A DNA stretch of 64,000 bases. Origin: Limnoglobus sp043780595. Lineage in GTDB: Bacteria > Planctomycetota > Planctomycetia > Gemmatales > Gemmataceae. The translations under genes were made by a program, and so were the position numbers. Where the stretch lies: positions 1-64,000 of the forward strand of contig JAYWCL010000106.1 in assembly GCA_043780595.1 (NCBI GenBank), given 5' to 3'. Below the pieces are notes generated by a model. That model did not search any database. It was given only the letters and a program-made list of their open reading frames with translations, and was not told where the DNA came from. Shown here piece by piece: positions 16,780-27,614 of this stretch; the stretch's first letter is position 1, and every line of letters starts with the position of its first letter.

Positions 16780-17112
16780 TCAAGGTAACACCTTGCAGCC
16801 CTCGATGACGATTGTCTTGTTGTCGATACCCTTCAACGTGCCGCTGAGCCTACAAGGCTCGCCGGACTTCAAGTTCTCGAAACCGTCTACGACTTCGGCC
16901 ATGATTCGGTTTTTCCCGTCCGTCGCGTAGAACATTGCCAGATTCTTACCGGGGACGAGGATTTTTGGCGGCCCCGACAGAACCACAGTCTGGCCCTTGT
17001 GTTTCTCCCAACTCGCGACGAGTTCGTCGGGCGTCAGCGACGGGGTGGTTCGTCCGCAACCCGATGCCAAAACCAGACAAACATACTGAGGAATCGCGAG
17101 TAAACGCTTCAT
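16780..17112 (-). CDS. Small lipoprotein with an OB-like fold pattern
   Basis: A 110-residue predicted lipoprotein: MKRLLAIPQYVCLVLASGC, lipobox LASGC. The remainder (LVASWEKHKGQTVVLSGPPK to LSGTLKGIDNKTIVIEGCKV) has the alternating strand pattern of small OB-fold (tRNA_anti-like) envelope proteins. The role is unknown. It converges with leuD across a 45 bp gap. Confidence 0.6.
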   Translation of the reverse strand: MKRLLAIPQYVCLVLASGCGRTTPSLTPDELVASWEKHKGQTVVLSGPPKILVPGKNLAMFYATDGKNRIMAEVVDGFENLKSGEPCRLSGTLKGIDNKTIVIEGCKVLP

Positions 17113-17239
17113 GGCAGTCGATCTCTCATCGTTCCGGGATTCGTCGAGACTACCGCATCATTCGTCGGCGAGCGGCTCGGATTTAATGTGCGGATGCCGA
17201 TGTTGGCAGTTTTACCCAGGTAGCCCAGAGATGTCGGGT

Positions 17240-17445
17240 TTTGCTGGTTCTTCGATCCTGAAGGGATCGCTCACGTAGCCCATGGTGGAACCGTGGGAGG
17301 CATTATCAACGAACACCCACATCCATGGTTCGCAACCCCATGGTTCCACCATGGGCTGAAAGAGCGACACCTTCAGTGTCGGGGTTTGCTGGTTCTTCGA
17401 TCCTGAAGGGATCGCTCACGTAGCCCATGGTGGAACCGTGGGAGG
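17240..17445. repeat. 61-bp direct repeat with embedded palindromes
   Basis: The 437 bp gap 17113-17549 is repeat-rich. A 61-bp sequence ending in CCCATGGTGGAACCGTGGGA then GG occurs at 17240-17300 and again at 17385-17445. Between them an inverted copy of part of the unit (CATGGTTCCACCATGGGCTG) allows stem-loops with either copy. Each unit also holds the short palindrome GATCCTGAAGGGATC. Confidence 0.75.
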
Positions 17446-17491
17446 GATTGCACCCATTATCAACGGGTGAAACCCATCGGCTCTCGTTCTT

Positions 17492-17547
17492 AGCTGATTG
17501 CTGAAAGCTGATTGCTGAAAGCTGACTGCTGAAAGCTGACTGCTGAA
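17492..17547. repeat. Four tandem 14-bp repeats
   Basis: AGCTGATTGCTGAA occurs twice, then AGCTGACTGCTGAA twice, head to tail with no spacers. The array ends just before the TAG stop codon (17550-17552) of the leftward gene. It looks like a simple slippage-prone repeat. Confidence 0.85.
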
Positions 17548-17549
17548 AG

Positions 17550-18512
17550 CTATCGACTCACCAACGTCACGTTGCGGTTGTCGGTATCGCTGACGCGAAT
17601 CTTCTTGTAATAGACGGCGCGACCATCGCCGTTACCCATGTAGACGTGCCATTCACCGGGTTGTAGTTTCACGTCGAATTCGCCGAACTCGTTCGCCTTG
17701 GCGTACTCGCGTTCGTCGTTGTTGGCGGCACTCACGAACACGAGTTTCGTACCGGGGCGGGGCGAGAACTGATCGCTCGTCACGACTTCACCGCGGATGC
17801 TGCCACGGCGCGATGCAGTGTAGGCCGAGATTCCCGTCGTCGGTTTCGACGTTGCGGGTGGCATCGTGCGGGGTTGCGAACTCGGTGCGGTCTGCAAACC
17901 CGGCGAGGGGATCGTTAGTGGGGTCGAATCGTTGCCGGGCATTTGCACGGGTGGGGTCTGGCGAAGTTCGTCGATGCGTGGCGGGAACGCCGGTGCGGCC
18001 GGGATTGAGAACGACGATGTCGAGGAGACCGGCGGGTAATAGTACGTCACGACCGGTTGGTACATCGTCACTTGCTTGTAGGAAGTCACGGGCACGGTGC
18101 GGGACTGCTCGACCCAGCGGGTGACCGAGTTACACTGTTCGCGTAAGCGGTAGCTCGTCTGTGGTACTGCGATCTGTTGGCACTGGCCCGAACACGGGTC
18201 GTAGTAGCTACTGTAGCGAACCGATGTGACCGGTTCGTAATAAGACGAACGCACGTTTTCCTTGATCGGCACGTAGTACGATTCGCGCTTGTACTCGGTG
18301 ACGGGCTGATAGTAGCAGCGCTGCACGTAGCTGACGCGGGCTTCGGGCTTCGGGCAGCAGTCGTCGCCTGTTGGGGCGGCGTAGCTGGTGCTCGTGCGCG
18401 GGCGGTCGTTACAGCAAACCTGGAACACGTTGTTCCAGCCCGCGAATGCGGAACTGCTGGCGGCACACAGGCCGACGACAGAAAGGGCGAGTGTGCGTAA
18501 GGGGTGCATCAT
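17550..18512 (-). CDS. Secreted Tyr/Cys/Pro-rich repeat protein with C-terminal beta-sandwich
   Basis: About 320 residues. A signal peptide (MMHPLRTLALSVVGLCAASS, cleaved after AFA) leads to a region of short Tyr-Tyr-x-Pro-Val-like repeats (CYYQPVTEYKRESYYVPIKE, then YYEPV, YYDPC, MYQPV) with several Cys residues. A Pro/Thr-rich spacer follows, then about 75 residues resembling a carboxypeptidase-regulatory-like sandwich (GEFDVKLQPGEWHVYMGNGD). Similar repetitive proteins are common in planctomycetes and some are thought to belong to the cell envelope; a structural role here is inference. ATG-ATG at 18512/18509 follows GGGAG. Confidence 0.7.
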   Translation of the reverse strand: MMHPLRTLALSVVGLCAASSSAFAGWNNVFQVCCNDRPRTSTSYAAPTGDDCCPKPEARVSYVQRCYYQPVTEYKRESYYVPIKENVRSSYYEPVTSVRYSSYYDPCSGQCQQIAVPQTSYRLREQCNSVTRWVEQSRTVPVTSYKQVTMYQPVVTYYYPPVSSTSSFSIPAAPAFPPRIDELRQTPPVQMPGNDSTPLTIPSPGLQTAPSSQPRTMPPATSKPTTGISAYTASRRGSIRGEVVTSDQFSPRPGTKLVFVSAANNDEREYAKANEFGEFDVKLQPGEWHVYMGNGDGRAVYYKKIRVSDTDNRNVTLVSR

Positions 18513-18813
18513 GATGACCAATCTCCCGTAAAGTCGCGTGGCAAGTGACCCTGCCCCGATCCAATCGAATCCGACGAACCACAGATACTTTAGACTAAGT
18601 TCTGGAAATCTGCGCACAACACCGATTCATTTTGCGTGCAATCGGTTCGACCGGAACCGCGCGATACAACCGGGATAGTCGCGCTATCTAGCAGGGCTTC
18701 GCCAGCTTAACGCATTTTGCGGAGTCTGGGCGAACGGGGAGGTGGATTTTCCGTGAAACGTGCGCGCGAGGAAAACTTGGCGAATCGGGCGATTTATTTT
18801 TGGCGCGAGTCGG
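18513..18813. other. Gap without recognised feature
   Basis: About 300 bp between the start of one leftward gene and the stop of the next. I see no convincing frame, hairpin or repeat. The promoter of the Tyr-rich protein gene presumably lies in its left part. Confidence 0.4.
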
Positions 18814-20085
18814 CTAACGGCTTGCGACCGCGTCATTCAAAATGCGTTCGAGCTTGTCGATGTCTTTCGGGTGGCCGCGCCAGAGAATTTTGCCCGCGCT
18901 ATCGATGAGGATCAGCGTCGGGTAACTACTCACATCGAAGCGATCCTGTAGACGGCCCACGGATGGTTCCACGTAGAGATCGTAGTTCAATCGCTGTTCG
19001 CGACGATACCGCGATGCCACGTCGCGACGCTGTTTCTCGTCGCCCTCATTGCAGACGACGCCGATGATTTCGAGCGAGTCGTTGCGATACTTGTCTTGCA
19101 TCGCTTTCAAAGACGGAATGGCCTTCTTGCACGGCACGCAATTCGTCGTCATGAAGTCCAACAACACCAATTCGCCGACGCGACCGCTCGGGAGGGCACG
19201 GCGTTCCCCGGCGACATCGAGTAACGCGAAACCGGAGTCGCGCGCGATCGAACGCGAGGTTCCTGCCCCGGATGGGGGCGGCAACAGTGTCGGCCCCGGA
19301 ATGCTCACGGGGGGACTGTTGCGATGATCGGGCTGCGGGCCGGGCGCGAATAGATCGGGCCGTACGGGTGCCGTTCGCGGTGCGACCGGCGACCAGCCAT
19401 TTCCACCCGCTTCGCTCGGTTGCGGCAACACGCCGCCATTGCCGGGCGTGTCGAACAACGGCGGGATCGGCGAGCGTTCGCCGCTCGGAATCATCGGGCC
19501 ACTCGGCGGCAGATCGCCATCGGGGCGCGTCGACGATAACGCCAAATCTTCGCGGAGTTGCAGCCGAATGCGGTCGTTGGGCACCTTCACGTATTGCCGA
19601 CTGCCGAACGAGCGTCCGCCCGCTTTTACCAGCGTGGTCAGGATGTACGTCTCGTTCGCCTTCAAGCCTTGAATGCTGAAGAAACCGCCGCGATCCGTCT
19701 GCACGCCCATCGGCGCGCCGTGACCGGCCTGGGCGGCATCGGAATGTTCGACGGTAACGAAGGCATTTTCGACGGCGCGGCCTTCGGGGTCTTCGACGGT
19801 GCCGGAAATGATCCGCTGGCCGGCCCCCGAATCGGCAGCCGGCACGGAGATACCCGATTTACCGGGCCGCAAGTTCGACGACGGCACGCCGGGGGCGTCG
19901 AGGTAGCTTTTGGGGCGGGGCGAGTCCGCGTCGCGGTTACGGTCGCGGATCCAGTCGCGGCCCCGCGACGCCGGTTCCGCCGACGGACGTTCCCGTTCCC
20001 GATCGCGGCTCCAACGGTCGAATACTCGACAACCGGATTGCGAAGCGAAGGCGACCGCGATCAAAATTCTCCAGTAGAACCGCAT
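18814..20085 (-). CDS. Thioredoxin-like (TlpA-type) lipoprotein
   Basis: A 423-residue lipoprotein (MRFYWRILIAVAFASQSGC). After an Arg/Asp-rich linker, residues about 85-185 hold a carboxypeptidase-regulatory-like domain (ISGTVEDPEGRAVENAFVTV). A Pro/Gly-rich spacer precedes a TlpA/AhpC-TSA-like thioredoxin domain (from about 285) with active site CVPC (LLDFMTTNCVPCKKAIPSLK) and the cis-Pro region SSYPTLILIDSAGKILW. It probably acts in envelope thiol-disulfide chemistry. The fusion with a beta-sandwich and the lipid anchor suggests a tethered enzyme. The preceding gene on the same strand is the large histidine kinase, which runs leftwards away from it. Confidence 0.75.
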   Translation of the reverse strand: MRFYWRILIAVAFASQSGCRVFDRWSRDRERERPSAEPASRGRDWIRDRNRDADSPRPKSYLDAPGVPSSNLRPGKSGISVPAADSGAGQRIISGTVEDPEGRAVENAFVTVEHSDAAQAGHGAPMGVQTDRGGFFSIQGLKANETYILTTLVKAGGRSFGSRQYVKVPNDRIRLQLREDLALSSTRPDGDLPPSGPMIPSGERSPIPPLFDTPGNGGVLPQPSEAGGNGWSPVAPRTAPVRPDLFAPGPQPDHRNSPPVSIPGPTLLPPPSGAGTSRSIARDSGFALLDVAGERRALPSGRVGELVLLDFMTTNCVPCKKAIPSLKAMQDKYRNDSLEIIGVVCNEGDEKQRRDVASRYRREQRLNYDLYVEPSVGRLQDRFDVSSYPTLILIDSAGKILWRGHPKDIDKLERILNDAVASR

Positions 20086-20238
20086 GTCCCGATCATTCCG
20101 TCGCGCCGTCAATCGGTCAAGCTCACCCAGGAAATGGAAGGAGGTTCGCGCCGACGCCAGTTCGCGCAACCGAAATACGCGCCGCAAATTGCCCAAATTC
20201 GCGCCCCGCATAATTCGGAACGCGAATTCCGGAACGGT

Positions 20239-23200
20239 TCATTGTGGGTAGAGCAATTTCTTGAGAACGGCGGGGTCGATCGGCTTGACCATGTGGTGCG
20301 TGAAGCCCGCTTCTTGCGAGCGGCGTTTATCTTCGTCTTGGCCCCAGCCGGTGAGCGCGACGAGCACGATTTTCTCGCCCCACGGTTGTTCGCGGATGCG
20401 ACGGCAGGCTTCGTAGCCATTCAACCGCGGCATCCCGATGTCGAGCAAAATCACATCGGGGCGGAACGCGGTGGCCACTTCCACGGCTTCCATTCCGTCG
20501 TGTGCCGTGCAAACTTCGCTGCCCATGATTTTCAGGATCATCGCCAGGGTCATCGCCGAATCTTCGTTGTCGTCGGCGATTAACACCTTCAAAGCCGTGG
20601 CTTGCGGTGTGTGTTGTGTCGCGAGTGTCGGATTCGCCATCGGTTTCTCCATACTTGCGACGGGTAGCCGCACGATGAATTCGCTCCCCATGCCGTGGCC
20701 TTCGCTGCGGGCTTCGACGCTCCCGTCGTGCATCTCGACCAACCGCTTTACGAGCGTCAGCCCGATACCCAAACCGCCTTGCGACCTCTCCAGCGTGCGA
20801 TCGACTTGCGTGAACATCTCGAAGATTTTGGGAAGCATCTCCGGAGGAATGCCGACGCCGGTATCGGTGATACTTACAGTAGTGGTGAGTGGTGAGTGGT
20901 GAGTGGTTAGTGCAGAGTGAGAAGAGAGTCTTGTCCCTGCTTCTTTCCCACTCGTCACTCGCCACTCACCACTCGTCACTTCTTGCGAGGCCACTAGCTT
21001 TATGAGGCCACCGTGCTCGCTGTACTTCGCGGCGTTGTTGAGGAGGTTGGAGAAAATCTGCCCGAGCCGGGTCGCGTCGGCGTCGAGAAAGATCGGCTCC
21101 GGTGGCAACTTCACGACGAGCGTATGGCCGCCGGCGTCGATGATGGGGCGGCTCGTTTCCACGGCGTCGTTCAGCACCGTTGCGAGTTCGACCCGCTCCT
21201 TGCGGAGTTGCAGTTTCCCGCGACTGATGCGGCTCACGTCGAGCAAGTCGTCGACGAGGTGGACCATCTGTGCGAGTTGACGTTCCATCATCGTGCGGAC
21301 GCGCTCGATCGTCGTCGTGTCGTCCGCGATCCGCAGAATTTGCAAGCCGTTACGGATTGGTGCGAGCGGGTTGCGGAGTTCGTGCGCGAGCGTCGCAAGG
21401 AATTCGTCTTTGCGGCGGCCGGCCTCGGACAGTTTCGCCGTGATCTTGCGCAAATCTTCCTCGAGTGCCCGCTGTTCGGTGATGTCGGTGTTCGTGCCGA
21501 AGATTCGTACCGACGATCCGGATTCGTTGCGGATGACGTTCATCCGCGACAGAAACCAGCGATACTGGCCGTCCTTGCGGCGCAGCGGAAATGTGTCTTC
21601 CCAGTCGATGCCCTTCTGAACGTGTTCGGTGAATTTTCGCACGACATTTTCGACGTGATCGGGGTGATGAACCGTTACCCAGCCGCGCCCCTTCATCTCT
21701 TCCAAAGTGGTTCCGGTATACTCGAACCAATTGCGATTGAACCAGTGGATCTGACCGTCGGTGTTGGCATCGGCGATCCATGCCAGTTGGGGGATGTTGT
21801 CCGCCATCGCGCGGAATCGCACTTCGCTCTCGCGGAGTTGTTTCTCCGCGCGTTTCTGTTCGCTCAGATCGACGATGAACGACATTCCGGCCCGGTCGCT
21901 GTCCTCGAAGCGAATGCCCGCGATCAGGATCGGTACCCGCGAGCCATCCTTGCGGAGGTACTCTTTCTCGTAAGCGCGTGCCCGACCGGTCTGGCGTAGC
22001 TCGACGATGCCGGCTTCGTTGCGAGCGGTCCATTCGGGCGGCGTCATCGCCCGGAAATCGAGCCGACCGGCGGCGACGTCTGCCGCGGTGTACCCCACCG
22101 CGTTCAGAAAATGTTCGTTCGCCGCCGTGATGACGCTGCGTTCGAGATCCCACTCGATCATCCCGACCGACTGGGCATCGAACACCCGCCGCAATCGCTC
22201 CTCGCTGCGGCGTAACTGCTCGCTATCGCGCTTCTGCTCGGTGATGTCGGTATGCACGCCGACCCATTCGCGAATCGCGCCGCTGGAATCGCATACCGGC
22301 ACCGCACGAACCGTGCAGTTGCGCCACTCGCCGTCGTGCCGGCGTACGCGATGTTCGTAAACGAAGATTTTCCGCTCGGCCACCGCCTCGTTCCATGCAT
22401 CGATGGTCGGTTGAGCATCATCCGGATGGACGGCCTTAGCCCAACCGTAACCCTGATACTCCTCGAGTGTCTGCCCCGTGAAGTTCCCCCAGCCCGGCTG
22501 CCCGCCCGCCATGCGGCCCTGGGCGTCGTTCGTCCAGATCAGGCTACTCACGGCTCCGACTGCGGCGCGGAAACGCGATTCACTCGCCCGCAACTTATCC
22601 TGTTCTCGATACCGTTCGCTCACGTCGCGGAACACCAGCACGCAACCGACGATCTGGCCGTCTTTGCAGCGGATCGGCGCGGCACTATCGTCGATCGGCC
22701 GTTCGGTGCCATCTTTTGAAATGAGCATCGTATGGTTCGCCAGCCCGACGATGGTGCCTTCTTTTAACGCCCGCGTTGCCGGGTTCTCGACCGCCTGCCG
22801 CGTCGATTCGTTGACGATGTGAAACACCTGCGTCAGCGGCTGGCCCACCGCGTCGGCATCGGTCCACCCCGTCAGCGATTCCGCAACGGCGTTGAGGTAT
22901 GTTACGTCGCCATTGCAGTCGGTCGAAATGACGGCATCGCCGATGCAGGCGAGCGTGGTCCGTAGCCGTTCTTTCTGCTCGGCCAACAGTTCGGAGGCAC
23001 GCAATTGGCGACGATTGTTCCGCCGGATGAGCCAATACACGCCCCCGAGCATCAACAGCCCCGCCGCGTCCGTCAGCAGGCCGATTGCTCTCGATTGTCG
23101 CAACACGTCGGCTTGCAACTCTTCGTTCGCGTCGGCGATTCGGCGCACGTTGCGGTCGGTCAACCACACGCTCAACAGCAACACACCGCACGTGAGAACG

Positions 23201-23262
23201 AAGCCCACAAACGTGGTCGTCGAGCCGCCCAACAGGCGGGAAAAGAAGGCCTTGTTTGACAT
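20239..23262 (-). CDS. Hybrid histidine kinase with PAS repeats and a receiver domain
   Basis: 1007 residues: two membrane helices (about 13-34 and 64-82), about four PAS/PAC units (two with the AEERL-type linkers, EWVGVHTDITEQKR and IFGTNTDITEQ), a HisKA domain with phospho-acceptor His627 (LATLAHELRNPLAPI), a HATPase domain and a C-terminal receiver (LIADDNEDSAM, phospho-acceptor in LLDIGMPRLNG). Residues about 760-794 do not belong to the ATPase fold. They are encoded by a repeat at 20880-20985 inserted in frame between a beta strand and the DTGVGIPP motif. The kinase motifs on both sides are intact, so it may still work. Input and output are unknown. Confidence 0.85.
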   Translation of the reverse strand: MSNKAFFSRLLGGSTTTFVGFVLTCGVLLLSVWLTDRNVRRIADANEELQADVLRQSRAIGLLTDAAGLLMLGGVYWLIRRNNRRQLRASELLAEQKERLRTTLACIGDAVISTDCNGDVTYLNAVAESLTGWTDADAVGQPLTQVFHIVNESTRQAVENPATRALKEGTIVGLANHTMLISKDGTERPIDDSAAPIRCKDGQIVGCVLVFRDVSERYREQDKLRASESRFRAAVGAVSSLIWTNDAQGRMAGGQPGWGNFTGQTLEEYQGYGWAKAVHPDDAQPTIDAWNEAVAERKIFVYEHRVRRHDGEWRNCTVRAVPVCDSSGAIREWVGVHTDITEQKRDSEQLRRSEERLRRVFDAQSVGMIEWDLERSVITAANEHFLNAVGYTAADVAAGRLDFRAMTPPEWTARNEAGIVELRQTGRARAYEKEYLRKDGSRVPILIAGIRFEDSDRAGMSFIVDLSEQKRAEKQLRESEVRFRAMADNIPQLAWIADANTDGQIHWFNRNWFEYTGTTLEEMKGRGWVTVHHPDHVENVVRKFTEHVQKGIDWEDTFPLRRKDGQYRWFLSRMNVIRNESGSSVRIFGTNTDITEQRALEEDLRKITAKLSEAGRRKDEFLATLAHELRNPLAPIRNGLQILRIADDTTTIERVRTMMERQLAQMVHLVDDLLDVSRISRGKLQLRKERVELATVLNDAVETSRPIIDAGGHTLVVKLPPEPIFLDADATRLGQIFSNLLNNAAKYSEHGGLIKLVASQEVTSGEWRVTSGKEAGTRLSSHSALTTHHSPLTTTVSITDTGVGIPPEMLPKIFEMFTQVDRTLERSQGGLGIGLTLVKRLVEMHDGSVEARSEGHGMGSEFIVRLPVASMEKPMANPTLATQHTPQATALKVLIADDNEDSAMTLAMILKIMGSEVCTAHDGMEAVEVATAFRPDVILLDIGMPRLNGYEACRRIREQPWGEKIVLVALTGWGQDEDKRRSQEAGFTHHMVKPIDPAVLKKLLYPQ
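20880..20985. repeat. Imperfect palindromic repeat inside the histidine kinase gene
   Basis: AGTGGTGAGTGGTGAGTGGT on the left faces CACTCGCCACTCACCACTCG on the right. The length keeps the reading frame and adds about 35 Ser/Thr/His-rich residues (VTSGEWRVTSGKEAG and SSHSALTTHHSPLTT) to the protein. A related GAGTGGTGAGTGATGAG lies just after prkA near 27349-27366. Confidence 0.8.
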
Positions 23263-23464
23263 TCTGACCGTAGGAAGACGGCGTAATGGGAACGAGAAAA
23301 ATCACTGAGGGTGTTCTTAATGCGAGAGCGGTTCTTAGGCAATGGGCAATGCGACGATCTCGATCCCGACGAGCGGCTCCAATATCGAATGAACCCCGCC
23401 ATTCGCTGGCGTCTCTCGTAAAATGACTTTTCGCGTTCCTTCTCCCGTATCAGGTGGATCTGAA

Positions 23465-25087
23465 ATGCCTCGCGTTCTCATTGCCGATAACCTCGAAGCC
23501 GCGGCCGCCGAGACGCTCAAAAAGCTCGGCGTGTCGGTCGACCATCGCCCCGAACTCAGCAAGAATCCGACCGAGTTGAAGGCGGTGTTGCCGACGTACG
23601 ATGCGGTGATCGTGCGTTCGGCGGCGAAGATTACGGCAGAGATGCTCGAGAATCCCGGCAAGCTGCGGGCGATCGCGCGGGCCGGTGTCGGGGTCGATAC
23701 TATCGACGTCGTGGCGGCCACCCGCAAGGGCGTGATCGTCATGAACACGCCCGGCGGCAACACAGTTTCCGCCGCCGAACATACCATCGCGCTCCTCATG
23801 TCGCTGTCGCGTCTCGTTCCGCAAGCCGACGCCACCATGAAGGCGGGCAAGTGGGATCGCAGCAAGTTCGTCGGCACGCAAGTCACCGGCAAAACGCTCG
23901 GCGTCATCGGTCTCGGGCGCATCGGGCGAGAAGTCGCTAAACGCGCCGTGGGCCTCGAAATGAAGGTGCTCGCATTCGACCCGTTCGTCACGCCGGAGAA
24001 GGTCGCCGAGATGGGTTACAAGGCCGCCGCGAGCATCGAGGCGATGCTGCCCGAGGTCGATTATTTGACGATTCACGTACCGCTAACGAACGACACGAAG
24101 AGCCTGATCGGGGCGGCGGAACTCGGAAAGATGAAGAAAACCGCCCGCGTGTTGAACGTGGCCCGCGGGGGAATCATCGACGAACAGGCGCTCGCCGACG
24201 CGCTGAAAGCGGGCACGATCGCGGGTGCGGGCATCGACGTGTTCACCGTCGAACCCGCCGTAGCTGACAACCCGTTGCTGACCGCGCCGAACATCGTCCT
24301 CACGCCGCACCTCGGAGCATCGACCGTCGAAGCGCAAGAGAACGTCGCGATTGAGGCGGCAGAACTGATCGCCAATTTCCTGCTGAAAGGCATCGTGTTG
24401 AATGCGGTGAACATGGCCGCCGTCAATCGCAAGGAACTCGACGAGTTGCGGCAATACGTCGATCTCGCGCGTCGCCTCGGCATGTTGCACGCGCAGATGT
24501 GCCACGGGCGAATCAAGAAAGTGATGCTGACGTACAAGGGCGATCTGGCGAGCCGCAAGACGCAACTGCTGACGTCCGCATTCACGGCGGGGTTGCTCGA
24601 ATCGCACATGGGCGGCGTGAATCTGGTAAATGCGGAAGTGATGGCGCGGGATCGCGGCATCGAAATCGTCGCGTCGTCGTCGCCCAAAAAAGAAGACTTC
24701 GCATCGCTGATGCAAGCCGATGTCGAGACCGACAAAAAGACTTACACCGCCGCCGGCACGCTGTTCGGCAACCAGTATCTGCGGCTCGTTCGCCTCGGGC
24801 AGTTCCGCCTCGAAGCGTACCTCGATGGCTTGCTGTTCATCTTCAGCCACTACGACCGCCCCGGCGTCGTCGGCTTCATGGGCAACACGTTCGGCAAGCA
24901 CGGCGTCAACATCGGCGCGATGAATCTCGGTCGCCAAGCTCCCGGCGGCGAAGCGATCGGCGTCATGAACCTCGACGCGAACCCACCCGAAGCCGCCGTC
25001 AATGAAATTTTGCAACACGAGCACATTATTAGCGCGAGCGTCGTGAAACTCCCCGCCGAGGGCGAAACTCCGGCATGGCTCGGGTGA
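23465..25087 (+). CDS. serA: D-3-phosphoglycerate dehydrogenase
   Basis: Oxidises 3-phosphoglycerate to 3-phosphohydroxypyruvate, the first step of serine synthesis, with NAD. The 540-residue long form has an N-terminal substrate domain, an NAD-binding Rossmann domain (GVIGLGRIGREVAKRA, then FDPFVTPEKV), the active-site regions NVARGGIIDEQAL and TPHLGAST, an allosteric-type intervening domain (about 320-455) and a C-terminal ACT domain (FIFSHYDRPGVVGFMGNTFG). The ATG at 23465 follows AGGTGG. It is a single gene with no other serine gene nearby. Confidence 0.93.
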   Translation: MPRVLIADNLEAAAAETLKKLGVSVDHRPELSKNPTELKAVLPTYDAVIVRSAAKITAEMLENPGKLRAIARAGVGVDTIDVVAATRKGVIVMNTPGGNTVSAAEHTIALLMSLSRLVPQADATMKAGKWDRSKFVGTQVTGKTLGVIGLGRIGREVAKRAVGLEMKVLAFDPFVTPEKVAEMGYKAAASIEAMLPEVDYLTIHVPLTNDTKSLIGAAELGKMKKTARVLNVARGGIIDEQALADALKAGTIAGAGIDVFTVEPAVADNPLLTAPNIVLTPHLGASTVEAQENVAIEAAELIANFLLKGIVLNAVNMAAVNRKELDELRQYVDLARRLGMLHAQMCHGRIKKVMLTYKGDLASRKTQLLTSAFTAGLLESHMGGVNLVNAEVMARDRGIEIVASSSPKKEDFASLMQADVETDKKTYTAAGTLFGNQYLRLVRLGQFRLEAYLDGLLFIFSHYDRPGVVGFMGNTFGKHGVNIGAMNLGRQAPGGEAIGVMNLDANPPEAAVNEILQHEHIISASVVKLPAEGETPAWLG

Positions 25088-25296
25088 ACACGCCAGACGC
25101 CGTTGGCCGAACTGCGTCGAATTTTTGGAAACGGCCACGTCGCTACGGTACAATGCTTTAGCTCTTGCCGACATTGTTCTCGATTGACCGAACGTAGGTT
25201 GGCCACACGCTCTCCCTTTCTCGTTCGCGTGGGCGGCTTGCGATAGCGACGATAATGAAACGGGCTGCGTTGCGCGGTCCCCTTAAGGAGAAGCAC

Positions 25297-27345
<2,049 letters not shown>

Positions 27346-27376
27346 TGTCGAGTGGTGAGTGATGAGATAAACAAAG

Positions 27377-27398
27377 CCCACGGACGAACGTCCGTGGG
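27377..27398 (+). terminator. Possible hairpin after prkA
   Basis: CCCACGGACG at 27377-27386 pairs with CGTCCGTGGG at 27389-27398, 31 bp after the prkA stop. It lacks a T run, so a true intrinsic terminator is uncertain. Confidence 0.4.
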
Positions 27399-27440
27399 GC
27401 CGCATTTGAGAAATTTGTTGTCGGGGTTCGGATGGGTGGG

Positions 27441-27583
27441 GGCCTGACCGACCTGAAGGTGTGAACCTGGTCAGGCCGGAAGGTGCAGCCATAAGTGCTG
27501 GAGGGTGCGGCTCAGGGCACCCCCATCCTTCCCTTCCCCGACAACGTCATTCCGAGCGGCGGACCAACCGGTTCGCCGCTCGG
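27441..27583 (+). terminator. Two further hairpins before the PQQ-propeller gene
   Basis: GGCCTGACC (27441-27449) pairs with GGTCAGGCC (27469-27477). CCGAGCGGCG (27552-27561) pairs with CGCCGCTCGG (27574-27583) and is followed by TTTCGTT, the best terminator-like signal in this gap. Either could end prkA transcription or fold in the leader of the next gene. Confidence 0.4.
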
Positions 27584-27614
27584 TTTCGTTATGCCTACCA
27601 TTTCGGGTCATCCC

